A stretch of 64,000 nt of DNA, taken from Lichenibacterium ramalinae (GTDB lineage Bacteria > Pseudomonadota > Alphaproteobacteria > Rhizobiales > Beijerinckiaceae). A model generated the notes under the pieces. That model did not search any database, was not told the origin of the DNA, and saw only the letters and a program-made list of their open reading frames with translations. Shown here piece after piece: positions 1 through 7,824 of this stretch. Location: contig NZ_QYBC01000015.1 in NCBI RefSeq assembly GCF_004137085.1, forward strand, positions 108,667-172,666. The letters run 5' to 3'. Position numbers and translations under genes: made by a program. Within the stretch, counting starts at the first letter, position 1. Each line of letters starts with the position of its first letter.

Positions 1-717
1 GAGCCAGGCCGCGTAGTCGCCCGGCGCCAGCGCCCGGACGGGGAAGTGCTCGTGCGGGAAGCCGTCGCCGCTGTATTGGACGTTCTCGCCGCTGAAGTCG
101 CCAGGATGGTCGGCGGCGAGGTTGAGTTCGGTGGTCATTCCAGCCATGGCGTAGATCTGCCCGGCGAGGCGCGGCAGCAGCAGGGACTGCATCACCGTGC
201 CGCTGGTGATGTCGAGATGCACGGGCCGGTCGGCGGGAAAGACCATCTGGTTCACGGTCGCCACGCCGGCGTCCGGATAGATGAACAGCCACTTCCAATC
301 CAGCGCGACCGCCTGGATCCGCGTCGCCGGCTTGTCCGACACCAGGGGCTTGTAGGGGTCCAGCGTGTGGGTGTCGTTCCACAGGAACAGGCCGAGCACC
401 ATCACGATGACGATTGGGGGGATCCAGATGAAGCCTTCGAGCGGCCAGTTGAAGGCCCATTCGGGACGGTAGACGCTCTTCGTGTTCGACAGCCGGTAAT
501 ACCAGGCGAAGAGCGGCGTGAGCAGCAGCACCGGGCCGATCACGAACAGCATGACGAAGCAGACGACCAGGAACAGGTGACGCTCCTGCGCCATGATGGG
601 GCCGCCGGCGGCGAGCATGCCGTGGTTCAGCACCGCGCAGCCCGACAGGGGCCAGAGCCCGAGGATGGCCGACAGCCGGGCGACGCGCCGGCATGCCTTT
701 GCGAGAGATGGGGGCAA
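1..717 (-). CDS. cyoA: Cytochrome o ubiquinol oxidase subunit II, CyoA (3' end missing)
   Basis: Subunit II of the bo3-type quinol oxidase, which passes electrons from ubiquinol to the haem-copper subunit in the cytoplasmic membrane. The frame is open for 239 codons and leaves the window at base 1. The N-terminus is a lipoprotein signal with an LSGC lipobox (Cys at about residue 27), followed by two membrane segments (about 45-70 and 95-112) and the cupredoxin domain, recognisable by LDWKWLFIYPD and QIYAMAGM. No ATG lies before the signal peptide. I chose the TTG at 717 because AGAAGG sits seven bases upstream and a stop lies just before it. The rest of a cyo operon should continue to the left of the window. 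Confidence 0.9.
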   Translation of the reverse strand, partial: MPPSLAKACRRVARLSAILGLWPLSGCAVLNHGMLAAGGPIMAQERHLFLVVCFVMLFVIGPVLLLTPLFAWYYRLSNTKSVYRPEWAFNWPLEGFIWIPPIVIVMVLGLFLWNDTHTLDPYKPLVSDKPATRIQAVALDWKWLFIYPDAGVATVNQMVFPADRPVHLDITSGTVMQSLLLPRLAGQIYAMAGMTTELNLAADHPGDFSGENVQYSGDGFPHEHFPVRALAPGDYAAWL

Positions 718-1605
718 GCGGCAGCCTTCTGACTAGCGGTGATGCGTGGGGGCGGGCGCGACGCGGATCGGGGCCGAGCGGCCGGACGCATCGCCGGGGC
801 TCCGCATCGACGCCGATCCGGGCCCGAGGCGGCGATGCGCCGGCCCGCACAGGCGTCGCAGGGCCAGGCCTCGTCGGCCGGGAACCGCGTGCGGCGGGAC
901 GCGCCGGTGGCGGGCGGCGACCGCCGCCATCCTGGATGTCGGAGCCAGGGCCACGGTCAGGTCGGCGGCAGGCGGCTGCGGCCACCGGGCCGCCCGTCCG
1001 CGGCCGGTCGCCCTCCCGACGAAGCCGACCCCAAGCGCCGCACCCTCAACCATCCGTGTCGACACCCGCATGACGTCATGCAGCGGGAAGCCCCTCGGTC
1101 GGGGTCCAGTTCCGACGATGCTGCAGTTTTAATGTTCGCAGCCGTGCCAGCCGCGCCGCTGAGTGAAAAGGCGTTTTCCCGCCGCGAAAGAGCTTTTTGA
1201 GATCTTGCGCGGATGACGGCTCCGGACATCTCATCTTGGCCGTCGTGGGTTCGGCGGCGGCATTGGCTCCGGCCGCGACGACCCGGGTCTGCGGCCTGCC
1301 ATGCGGGCCCGTGGCCCGCCGTGGCGGGGCAGGGCGGACGGGACACGCGGACCGCGGCAGCTGCCGCGGGATCATGGATGGGTCGGTCGTGTGGCGTGCG
1401 CGGGCCGCAGCTTTCGCCGTCCTGTCGCCGGAGGTGAAGGCGTCCTGGCGTCTGTCAGGCAGTCGCCGACGCTCGCCGGATCCCCACACGCGAGCCCGTT
1501 TGCGGGCTCCGATCGAAGCGCCGCGTCAACGACTGCCTGGCAGGGTTGCGGATGAAACGGTTGTCGGTCCGACGCTGGAGCGACGTCGCCGCAGGCGAAA
1601 GCGCT
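718..1605. other. Intergenic region without a convincing gene
   Basis: Open frames exist on both strands, as expected at this GC content, but none has a credible start or protein-like composition. The stretch should hold the promoter of cyoA. A 14-base string GCAGGCGAAAGCGC at 1591-1604, just after the end of the coiled-coil gene, recurs at 63869-63882 beside a dispersed repeat. Nothing else recognisable is seen. Confidence 0.5.
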
Positions 1606-2238
1606 TCAAGCGTCTTCCCGTCGTCCGATCCTGGCCAGGGCGTCCTGGAACATGGTTCCGATGCCGAAGGAGGAGATGACCTTGTCCTCGAACAGCTTGG
1701 ACAGGCACTCCGCCTCGGCAGCGTCCTGCATCGACTTGGAGGCGATCTCCCGGTCGGCCGCTGCGGCGAACTCCGTCGTCTGCAGCTTCGACCGCAGGTC
1801 CAGGACCATCGCCTCCAGCGTGGTGATCTGGGACTTGAACGATTCCGCCAGGCTCTTCCAGTCGTGGGCCATGGTCTCGGCCGTCAGGATGTCCTTCTCG
1901 GCCTGCGATTGGATCGCCACGATGCTGTGCCGCAGGCGATCGTTCTCGCGCATGACGTTCGGGATGAAGTTCTTCACGTCCTCGAGGATGTCGAAGGCGC
2001 TCAGAGCGTTGTCCTTGGGGTCGGCCGGCTGGCCTGCGACCGGCTGGTCCGGCACCGCCGGAACCTTGTCGACCTGTCCGAACGGCCGGCCGCCATCGCT
2101 GCCGCCCTGCGCCGGGCGCAGCGCCAGGATCATCGAACGCATGCCGTCCCGTCCGGCATGCAGTTCGGGGATGCGGGCTTCCGCCGTGTCGGCTGGGCTC
2201 GCCTGGGATTCCACGACAGCGTTTTTCTGCGGCAGCAT
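1606..2238 (-). CDS. Coiled-coil protein of unknown function, second of a paralogous pair
   Basis: A 210-residue protein that I do not recognise as a named family. The first 75 residues are low-complexity and Pro/Ala/Gly-rich, and the rest is predicted to be one long helical coiled coil. It ends in a conserved-looking tail, FEDKVISSFGIGTMFQDAL. The neighbour just upstream on the same strand (2289-2855) has the same plan: a variable N-terminus, a coiled coil of similar length, and a tail with FGYG in place of FGIG. The two genes are 50 bases apart and probably co-transcribed from the AT-rich region near 2.9 kb. No signal peptide or membrane segment is seen, so both are probably cytoplasmic. 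The ATG at 2238 gives a compact gene after a short intergenic gap. Confidence 0.75.
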   Translation of the reverse strand: MLPQKNAVVESQASPADTAEARIPELHAGRDGMRSMILALRPAQGGSDGGRPFGQVDKVPAVPDQPVAGQPADPKDNALSAFDILEDVKNFIPNVMRENDRLRHSIVAIQSQAEKDILTAETMAHDWKSLAESFKSQITTLEAMVLDLRSKLQTTEFAAAADREIASKSMQDAAEAECLSKLFEDKVISSFGIGTMFQDALARIGRREDA

Positions 2239-2288
2239 GAGATCGTCCTGACGATATGGGTGCGGAACTCGTGTCGCCCCGTGAAGGC

Positions 2289-2855
2289 TCAGCTTTCTTT
2301 CAGTCCGTCCGCCTGCCGGATGGCGGCGTCCATGGCCGTCCTGATGTGCGAGCCGTAGCCGAAGGCCGCCTCGACCTGCTTCTGAAGCTTGTCCGTGACG
2401 AGTTCGGCGTGATCGGCGCGGAGCGCGACGTCCTTGTGCGCCTGTTCCAGCTTGATCAGCCGCGCTTCCGCGGTGTGATAGCGGGCCGTGACGGCCATGT
2501 TCTCGTTTTCGAGGCTCGTCGTCTTCTCCTGAAGCTGCAGCGCGAGCCCCCTCCAGTGTTCGACCGACTCGATCTGCTCGGCGCATGTCGCCTTTGTTTG
2601 AGCCAGTTCGGTGGCGAGGTTGCCGCAGCGTGAGGAGAGAAATTCTATAGCGCGGGATGCGCTGTCCAACAGCATTCCCGTGTTGTCGAGGATGGTGTCG
2701 ACTGGGGGAATGCTCGCCGTCGCCGACACGGTTTCGCCAGGGCGGCTGTCGCGCCGAAACACCTTGTGCATGAAACTTTCGACGGTGGCGTACTGAGCGA
2801 GATCTATGTGGGTGGGTTCCTCGTTGCCGTGAGAAACCATAGTAATCGTCGTCAT
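2289..2855 (-). CDS. Coiled-coil protein of unknown function, first of a paralogous pair
   Basis: A 188-residue, charged, probably cytoplasmic protein of unknown family. An N-terminal segment of about 55 residues leads into a continuous heptad-like coiled coil (about 65-165) rich in Glu, Ala, Leu and Lys. The C-terminal tail VEAAFGYGSHIRTAMDAAI matches the tail of the downstream protein (FG[IY]G, then an amphipathic helix). The start at 2855 has GAGGG nine bases upstream. The pair looks like a tandem duplication whose products could form a hetero-oligomeric filament or scaffold; that role is inference. Confidence 0.75.
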   Translation of the reverse strand: MTTITMVSHGNEEPTHIDLAQYATVESFMHKVFRRDSRPGETVSATASIPPVDTILDNTGMLLDSASRAIEFLSSRCGNLATELAQTKATCAEQIESVEHWRGLALQLQEKTTSLENENMAVTARYHTAEARLIKLEQAHKDVALRADHAELVTDKLQKQVEAAFGYGSHIRTAMDAAIRQADGLKES

Positions 2856-2869
2856 GGCCGGCCCTCAAT

Positions 2870-2985
2870 TCTTGTCTCAGTTAGGTAAGGCGGCACGGTA
2901 AAAAATTGGTTAATGCATGTCTCAGGCTGGCACACGGCGCGTATTAAATTTCATGGCAATAAAGATTTACGCCTCGCGTCAATAA
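2870..2985 (-). promoter_or_regulatory. AT-rich putative promoter region of the coiled-coil gene pair
   Basis: About 115 bases that are clearly richer in A and T than anything nearby, placed directly upstream of the coiled-coil gene starting at 2855. They include runs such as AAAAAATTGG and TTAAATTTC. The octamer TGTCTCAG occurs twice about 45 bases apart (near 2873 and 2917), spaced as a duplicated binding site might be. No single -35/-10 pair is compelling, so this is a region call only. Confidence 0.35.
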
Positions 2986-3150
2986 GCGCGGGCGGTGACG
3001 AGGCGGCGAATCGGGAGTGCCTGCGGCCGGCGCGGGCTCGCGAGGCAGGCGGATGCCGACGCGGCCGGGGCGGACCCGATCACGACGGCTCGCTCGTCGT
3101 GGCGGTGCCGATCCCGGCCGGGCCCGGTCCGTCGGCGACGCCCGGGCGCC

Positions 3151-3357
3151 TCACCGCGTTCTCGTCAGGTCCGTCACGAGCCGCACGATGTGGAGCTGCA
3201 GCTGGCCGACCGTGGCTTTCACCTCGGGATCAGGGCTGCGATGCAGCTTCTGGAGGATGGGCTTGATGTCGTCGAGCTAGGGGGAGAGCTGCCGTTGCAG
3301 CAGGCGTCGGGCCCCTTCCTCCTCCAGGATGTCCAGGCAGTCCTTGATGCGGACCAA
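3151..3357 (-). pseudogene. Small helical protein gene interrupted by an amber codon
   Basis: One reading frame on the minus strand encodes about 67 residues that look like a real small helical protein. The first 26 codons begin at a TTG (3357) with GAGGA six bases upstream. A TAG follows at 3277-3279, and the same frame continues for 41 codons to a TGA at 3151. The part after the stop (DIKPILQKLHRSPDPEVKAT and onward) has good helical character and no further stops. I read it as one gene broken by a nonsense change, though two mini-genes or a chance frame cannot be excluded. The family is not recognised. Confidence 0.35.
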
Positions 3358-3648
3358 CGTCGGTCCTCGGTGGCCGCCGAGGCAGAGCACGCCCTATGCC
3401 AACGGCGGCAGTGGGACGGTGTCGAGGACCGGAAGGGCGACGCCAGCGGGCGACCCCCGCCCGCGCGTCCGCCAAAGGGACGCCCCATGTCCTCGCCGCG
3501 GTCGTGTCGGGCCGCGCGGCGCTGCCGCCCCACCCGTCCTGGGGCGCTCTCGCCGCGCGCGGAGCCGCTCCGGCTCGCGGCGCGGTATCGGCTTCGGCCT
3601 GGCCCGGTCCCGCCCCGGCCAGCACCGGCGCGCGGAGCCGGTCCCGCA

Positions 3649-4383
3649 TCAGCGGCGCTCCTCGACCACCACCGTCCCGACGATGGCGGAATCCTCGTAG
3701 AGCGCGCGTGCCAGGTAGCCGGCGATCATGGCACCGGCCGTCGGCGCGACGATGAACAGCCATAATTGCCCGACGTATCCACCGCCTGCGAACAGGGCCG
3801 GGGCGATGCTCCGGGCCGGGTTGACCGAGGTGTTGGTGATGGGGATCGAGATCAGGTGGATGAGCGTCAGCGCGAGGCCGATCGGGATCCCGGCGAAACC
3901 CGTCGCGGCACCCTTCGAGGTCGTGCCGATGATGATCATCAGGAAGAAGAAGGTCAGCAGCATCTCGGCGAGGAAGCACGACGCCAGCGAATAATGGCTC
4001 GGGCTGAGGTCCCCGTAGCCGTTCGACGCGAACCCGTTCGGCACCCAGTCCGGCTTGCCCGAGGCGATGACGTACAGCACGGCCGAGGCCAGGATGGCGC
4101 CGAGCACCTGGACGACGATGTAGGGTACGACGTGCTTGTTCGCGCAGCGTCCGGCCGTCCACAATCCGAGTGTCACGGCCGGGTTGAAGTGCCCGCCGGA
4201 GATGTGGCCCACCGCGTAGGCCATGGTCAGCACCGTGAGGCCGAAGGCGAGGGCCACGCCCATGAACCCGATGCCGAGCACCGGGAAGGCCGCCGCGACG
4301 ACGGCAGAGCCGCAGCCCCCGAAGACGAGCCAGAACGTGCCGAAGAACTCGGCCGTCAGGCGCCGTTGCATGTCCCTGTCCAT
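3649..4383 (-). CDS. aqpZ: Aquaporin Z
   Basis: A 244-residue water channel of the MIP family in the cytoplasmic membrane. Both pore motifs are present: NPAVT at residues 67-71 and NPARS at 188-192. Six membrane segments and two half-helices fit the family length. The arginine after the second NPA and the narrow aromatic/histidine pattern suit a water-selective AqpZ rather than a glycerol facilitator. An upstream in-frame extension exists, but the ATG at 4383 follows a GGGAAGG-like ribosome site and begins at the usual family start. It appears monocistronic. Confidence 0.93.
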   Translation of the reverse strand: MDRDMQRRLTAEFFGTFWLVFGGCGSAVVAAAFPVLGIGFMGVALAFGLTVLTMAYAVGHISGGHFNPAVTLGLWTAGRCANKHVVPYIVVQVLGAILASAVLYVIASGKPDWVPNGFASNGYGDLSPSHYSLASCFLAEMLLTFFFLMIIIGTTSKGAATGFAGIPIGLALTLIHLISIPITNTSVNPARSIAPALFAGGGYVGQLWLFIVAPTAGAMIAGYLARALYEDSAIVGTVVVEERR

Positions 4384-4648
4384 GGCGAACCTTCCCTTTG
4401 GCGGTTCATCCGCTCGGGCCCATGCACGAGTCCTGTTGGACCGACCGTGCAAACCAGCACCGGCCGCTGCGGAAGGCAAGCGGCTCGCCGGCGCACCGCG
4501 CCCGGCACGGCAGGCTGCCGAAGCGCCGCGCCGCCGGCCTGCGCGGTTTCGGCGCAGGGCGGCGATATTCGCCTTTCCTCGGGGCCATGCCGCAGCGTCA
4601 TGCGTAAGGTCCTCGCACCCCTGTCGCGGTGCGCCCGGGACCGAGCCG

Positions 4649-5092
4649 ATGATCTACCTCTACGCTTTCGCCCTCGTGGCCGGCATCGCCAATGCGTTCC
4701 AGGCCGGCGCCAATTCCACCCTGTCGAAGACGCTGAACCAGCCCTTCCTGGCAGCCCTGATGATCGTCGGGGTGAGTGCCCTGACGCTGGCGGCGGCCGG
4801 GCTGATCTCCGGACGGCTCGCCTGGCCGACATCCGCGGCCTTCGCCGCCGTGCCCTGGTGGGCTTGGGGCGGCGGCCTCCTGTCGGCCCTGCTGTTGATG
4901 AGCCAGCTCTTCGTCGCGGAAGCCATCGGGGCCGGGCCGTTCCTCGGCATCATCGTCGTGGCGGGGACGCTGGCGTCGCTGCTGATCGACAATTACGGCC
5001 TGGTGGGGTTCAAGCTGCACCCGCTGAACGCTTGGCGCATCGTCGGCGGCGCCTTGATGGGGGCCGGGGTGCTGCTCGTGGCGCTGTTCTGA
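4649..5092 (+). CDS. DMT-superfamily membrane protein (YdcZ/DUF606 type)
   Basis: A 147-residue hydrophobic protein with about five membrane segments, consistent with the short half-size drug/metabolite transporters of the YdcZ (DUF606) group. The opening segment with [12 protein letters not shown] and the late [20 protein letters not shown] are typical of that family. Such proteins often work as pairs, but no second copy is adjacent, so this one may act as a homodimer. The substrate is unknown. The gene converges on the SRAP gene at 5149. Confidence 0.8.
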   Translation: MIYLYAFALVAGIANAFQAGANSTLSKTLNQPFLAALMIVGVSALTLAAAGLISGRLAWPTSAAFAAVPWWAWGGGLLSALLLMSQLFVAEAIGAGPFLGIIVVAGTLASLLIDNYGLVGFKLHPLNAWRIVGGALMGAGVLLVALF

Positions 5093-5096
5093 CGCC

Positions 5097-5129
5097 GGCG
5101 ACCTCGTGGATCACCGACGAGCCGTCGCC
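5097..5129. terminator. Stem-loop between convergent genes
   Basis: GGCGAC-CTCGT pairs with ACGAG-(CC)-GTCGCC around a nine-base loop, just after the stop of the YdcZ-type gene and before the convergent stop of the SRAP gene. It has no clear T-run, so it may be a bidirectional attenuating hairpin rather than a classical terminator. Confidence 0.4.
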
Positions 5130-5148
5130 CGAAGCCGGGCGTGCCCGG

Positions 5149-5826
5149 TCAGCCCGCCTCCGCCACCGGCTCGACGATCGTCGGGTCGTCGTCGCCTTGA
5201 CCGGTGCGGTTGACCCGGCTCGACACGATCCATTCGCGCAGCGCGCTCGCCGCCGCGGGCTCCAGGACCTCGGGTCCGAGCGATCCGTCGAGCCAGCCGT
5301 CGAAGCTGTCGGGGGCGAGCAGCACCGGCATGCGGTCGTGGTAGGGCGCCATCCAGTCGCTCGCCCCCGACACGATGACGGTGGCGGACAGGACCTCCTC
5401 GCCGCTCGCCGGGTCCGTCCAGCGGTCCCACAGGCCGGCGAAGGCCAGGATGGGGGAGCCGTCGCCGGCCGTGAACAGGTGGGGCACCTTCTCGCCCCGG
5501 TCGCCCGTCCACTCGAAGAAGCCCGACGCCGGGATGATGCAGCGGCGCTTCCTGAAGGCGTCGCGGAACATGGGCTTTTGCGCCACGGTCTCGGCGCGGG
5601 CGTTGAAGGTCGCCGGCACGTCCTTCAGCGGCTTCTTCCACCATACCGGCACGAGGCCCCAGCGCATCGGGACGAGTTCGCGGCCGGCCTCGGTCGACCG
5701 GACGACGTCGATCGTCGTCGTGGGCGCGATGTTGTAGCGCGGCCGCAGGTTCTTCGCCGCGCCGATGACGCTGAGGAAGGCGTGAACCTCGGACCAGGTA
5801 TACCGCTGGGTGAACCGCCCGCACAT
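5149..5826 (-). CDS. SRAP (SOS response-associated peptidase/HMCES-like) protein
   Basis: A 225-residue protein of the YedK/HMCES family, which shields abasic sites in single-stranded DNA by forming a covalent thiazolidine link through its N-terminal cysteine. The start at 5826 gives MCGRF, placing the catalytic Cys at position 2 as required. RYNIAPT, ARAET and the HDRMPVLL strand with its catalytic His are all present. An in-frame extension further upstream would bury the Cys and is rejected. The gene may form part of a DNA-damage group with umuD nearby, but there is no direct operon link. Confidence 0.92.
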   Translation of the reverse strand: MCGRFTQRYTWSEVHAFLSVIGAAKNLRPRYNIAPTTTIDVVRSTEAGRELVPMRWGLVPVWWKKPLKDVPATFNARAETVAQKPMFRDAFRKRRCIIPASGFFEWTGDRGEKVPHLFTAGDGSPILAFAGLWDRWTDPASGEEVLSATVIVSGASDWMAPYHDRMPVLLAPDSFDGWLDGSLGPEVLEPAAASALREWIVSSRVNRTGQGDDDPTIVEPVAEAG

Positions 5827-5893
5827 GCCCAGGTCTCCTCCCGCAACGGGTTCCGCTGCCCTATCAGGACGCGTTTCTGCACGGCACGCAACG

Positions 5894-6322
5894 TCAGGCC
5901 GGCGGCGAACCTGCATCGACGGGTCGGGCGCTCGCCGGTGCCACGCCGGCACGATGCCCGCTGGGTTCGCCCCGCCGGCTGTCGGCCCTGTCGATCTCCT
6001 GCTGGAGGAAGTAGTTCAGCGCCGTGCGCAGCACCGCGATGGCGGCGAGCTGGCCGATCTCGGTCCAGGTCGGGGCGACGGCCGTGCGCAGGATGTCGGC
6101 CGCCAGTTCGAACTCCAACGCGACGGCCAGCCAGCGTCCGAGCTTGAGCCGCACGTCCTCCTTGCGCCGGTCCGCCGGCTCGCCCCGGACGTCCGTGCCG
6201 GGCACGAACAGCCACAGCGCCCGCAGCGTGCCCTCGATCGCGGCGAGGCCGATGATGAGGGCGGCGGCGGCCTCCGTGCCGCTGGCCAGCCAGATGGTGA
6301 TGGCTTTGAAGGTGTCTTCCAT
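5894..6322 (-). CDS. DUF1622-family membrane protein
   Basis: A 142-residue protein with three predicted membrane segments (about residues 18-42, 65-85 and 88-108) matching the DUF1622 plan. LRLKLGRWLAVALEFELAAD-type wording around the middle segment, with a charged loop and the following ILRTAVAPTW, is characteristic. The last 30 residues are polar and Pro/Ala-rich. No function is established for the family. It lies 68 bases upstream of the SRAP gene on the same strand and could be co-transcribed with it. Confidence 0.8.
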   Translation of the reverse strand: MEDTFKAITIWLASGTEAAAALIIGLAAIEGTLRALWLFVPGTDVRGEPADRRKEDVRLKLGRWLAVALEFELAADILRTAVAPTWTEIGQLAAIAVLRTALNYFLQQEIDRADSRRGEPSGHRAGVAPASARPVDAGSPPA

Positions 6323-6353
6323 GGCGGGGGAACAGCGTGCCGCCCCGTCGGGT

Positions 6354-6707
6354 TCACGCCGTCAGATTCGCCTCGCCGTCCAGCCCGCGGCGGGTCACGA
6401 TCCTGATGCCTTGCCGCAGCGTGACGCGTTGGTTCGGGCGGGACGCGCAGGCAGCGTCGAAGGCCGCGTGGGCCGCCGCGTGGTTCGACAGCGAGCCGAT
6501 GTGCTCGACGATGTGGTTGCCGGATGCGTCCCAAACCTCGACCGTGTAGGATGCGCGCCGCTCCGCCATGCCTTCGGTCGCCAGGAAGCGGAGGGCCGTC
6601 ACCATCAGGCCGAGGGTTTCGGCCGCGAGCGTGATGCGCCCGGCGCCGCGCGCCTCGAGCGCATCGGCCTTGGCCCGGATCGCCGTGACGGTCCAATGCG
6701 TCGGCAT
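6354..6707 (-). CDS. Hypothetical protein, 117 residues
   Basis: Soluble protein of unknown function. It opens with a helix (TVTAIRAKADALEARGAGR), followed by an alternating strand/helix pattern including a YTVEVWDASGNHI strand that resembles a small alpha/beta or PAS-like unit, but no family is recognised. Its start lies five bases after the stop of the upstream 74-residue gene, so the two are very probably one transcript. They lie just downstream of umuD. Confidence 0.65.
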   Translation of the reverse strand: MPTHWTVTAIRAKADALEARGAGRITLAAETLGLMVTALRFLATEGMAERRASYTVEVWDASGNHIVEHIGSLSNHAAAHAAFDAACASRPNQRVTLRQGIRIVTRRGLDGEANLTA

Positions 6708-6712
6708 GGCCG

Positions 6713-6937
6713 TCAGGCGGGCTCGCCGGGCCGGCCCGGGTGGAGGACGAACTCGTCGGCCGAAAGCGGCGCGAGGAAGCCGTAGACCTGGTCCGGAAAG
6801 GCGACGCCGATGCGCAGCCCGTCGTCGTCGTCGTCCTGGTAGGTGTCGACGACGCATCCGACGGCGTCGGCGAAAGGCTCCAGGCGCTCGCGCAGGCAAC
6901 TGCCCGGCCTGAGGCGGACGGCATCGCCGATCTTCAT
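6713..6937 (-). CDS. Small acidic protein, possible SH3/KOW-like barrel
   Basis: A 74-residue protein. The opening MKIGDAVRLRPGS followed by short strands (GCVVDTY, LRIGVAFP, YGFLAPLSADEFV) suggests a small SH3- or KOW-like beta barrel, with a DDDDD acidic loop in the middle. GAGGCGAG lies just upstream of the ATG. It sits between umuD and the 117-residue gene on the same strand. The function is unknown. Confidence 0.6.
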   Translation of the reverse strand: MKIGDAVRLRPGSCLRERLEPFADAVGCVVDTYQDDDDDGLRIGVAFPDQVYGFLAPLSADEFVLHPGRPGEPA

Positions 6938-6992
6938 GGTGCTCGCCTCCTCGATGTCTCGGCCGCGCGCGGTTCGCCGCGGCCCCGGGCGG

Positions 6993-7553
6993 TCAGAACG
7001 TGCGGACGATCCCGGTCACGACGCCCCACACCTCGAAGGCGGAGGCCTCGTCGATGGCGATGTCGGGGAAGTCCGGGTTGGCCGCCTCCAGCACGACGCC
7101 CTCGGCCCTGAGCCGGTAGGTCTTGATGGTGAACTCGCCCCCGACGAGGCCGAGCACGATGCAGCCGCTCACCGGCGACCGGGCCCGGTCGACCACGGCG
7201 ACATCGCCGGGAAGCAGGCCGCGGTCCCGCATGCTCTCGCCCGAGATGCGCACCGCGAAGGTGGCGGCCGGGTTCCTCACCAGCAGTTCGTTGAAGTCGA
7301 GCGGCCGGTCGATGTGGTCGTCGGCAGGGCTCGGTGAGCCGCAAGCCGCCGCCGCCGAGGCCAGCGGCACCGAAGCCGTGCTGCGGGCCGACACGTCGAG
7401 GAAGGCGTTGATGTCGCCGGCCCGCAGGCTCCCGTCCCGCATGCGCTTGGCGATGGCGGCGAGCGGCAACGGCAGGCGCACCACCGCCGAAGGCTCGCCG
7501 GCCGGCCGGCCGGCCCCGGGCCGCGCGCCGCCCCTCTTCCGCATCTCGCCCAT
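6993..7553 (-). CDS. umuD: UmuD-like S24 peptidase (translesion polymerase accessory protein)
   Basis: A 186-residue member of the LexA/UmuD family. UmuD is cleaved at a Cys-Gly bond with RecA help and then activates the UmuC polymerase. Here Cys71-Gly72 sits in the expected place before SPSPADD. The catalytic serine is Ser107 (SGESM) and the catalytic lysine Lys144 (TIKTY). The N-terminus carries a basic GGARPGAGRPAGE stretch seen in alphaproteobacterial UmuD proteins instead of a helix-turn-helix, so this is not LexA. GGAGG precedes the ATG. An SOS-box-like site lies about 50 bases upstream. No umuC is found next to it or elsewhere in the window. Confidence 0.87.
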   Translation of the reverse strand: MGEMRKRGGARPGAGRPAGEPSAVVRLPLPLAAIAKRMRDGSLRAGDINAFLDVSARSTASVPLASAAAACGSPSPADDHIDRPLDFNELLVRNPAATFAVRISGESMRDRGLLPGDVAVVDRARSPVSGCIVLGLVGGEFTIKTYRLRAEGVVLEAANPDFPDIAIDEASAFEVWGVVTGIVRTF

Positions 7554-7600
7554 GGGACCTCCGATTGATTGACGTAACGGTTATCGATCCAAACGGGGCC

Positions 7601-7615
7601 GGTCGCAAGTCGTTC
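7601..7615 (-). promoter_or_regulatory. Candidate LexA (SOS) box upstream of umuD
   Basis: On the minus strand the site reads GAAC-GACTTGC-GACC, one mismatch from the alphaproteobacterial LexA consensus GAAC-N7-GAAC. It lies 48 bases upstream of the umuD start, where a repressor site would act. The position and the gene it controls support the call; the mismatch keeps confidence moderate. Confidence 0.5.
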
Positions 7616-7824
7616 CGTCCGATCGAGGGGGTCGGTCGGCTGCCGCGGCCTGTCCCGGGGGCGCTGAACCGCCTTCCGTCCGGCGAGTTGACGGCGAGGT
7701 CCATCGGCCGTTTCTGGCGCGTGTCATGCGGTCGCCGACGCGCGCCGGCTCGCGACCGCGAGCCTGTTCACAGGCTCCAGGCATGGTCCGGCGCCGGAGA
7801 TGGGCGCCGCAGGGAGGCATTGCG

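Noticed and set aside
46..732. Plus-strand open frame over the left edge
   Set aside because: It is the antisense shadow of cyoA; the minus-strand frame has lipobox, membrane helices and oxidase motifs.
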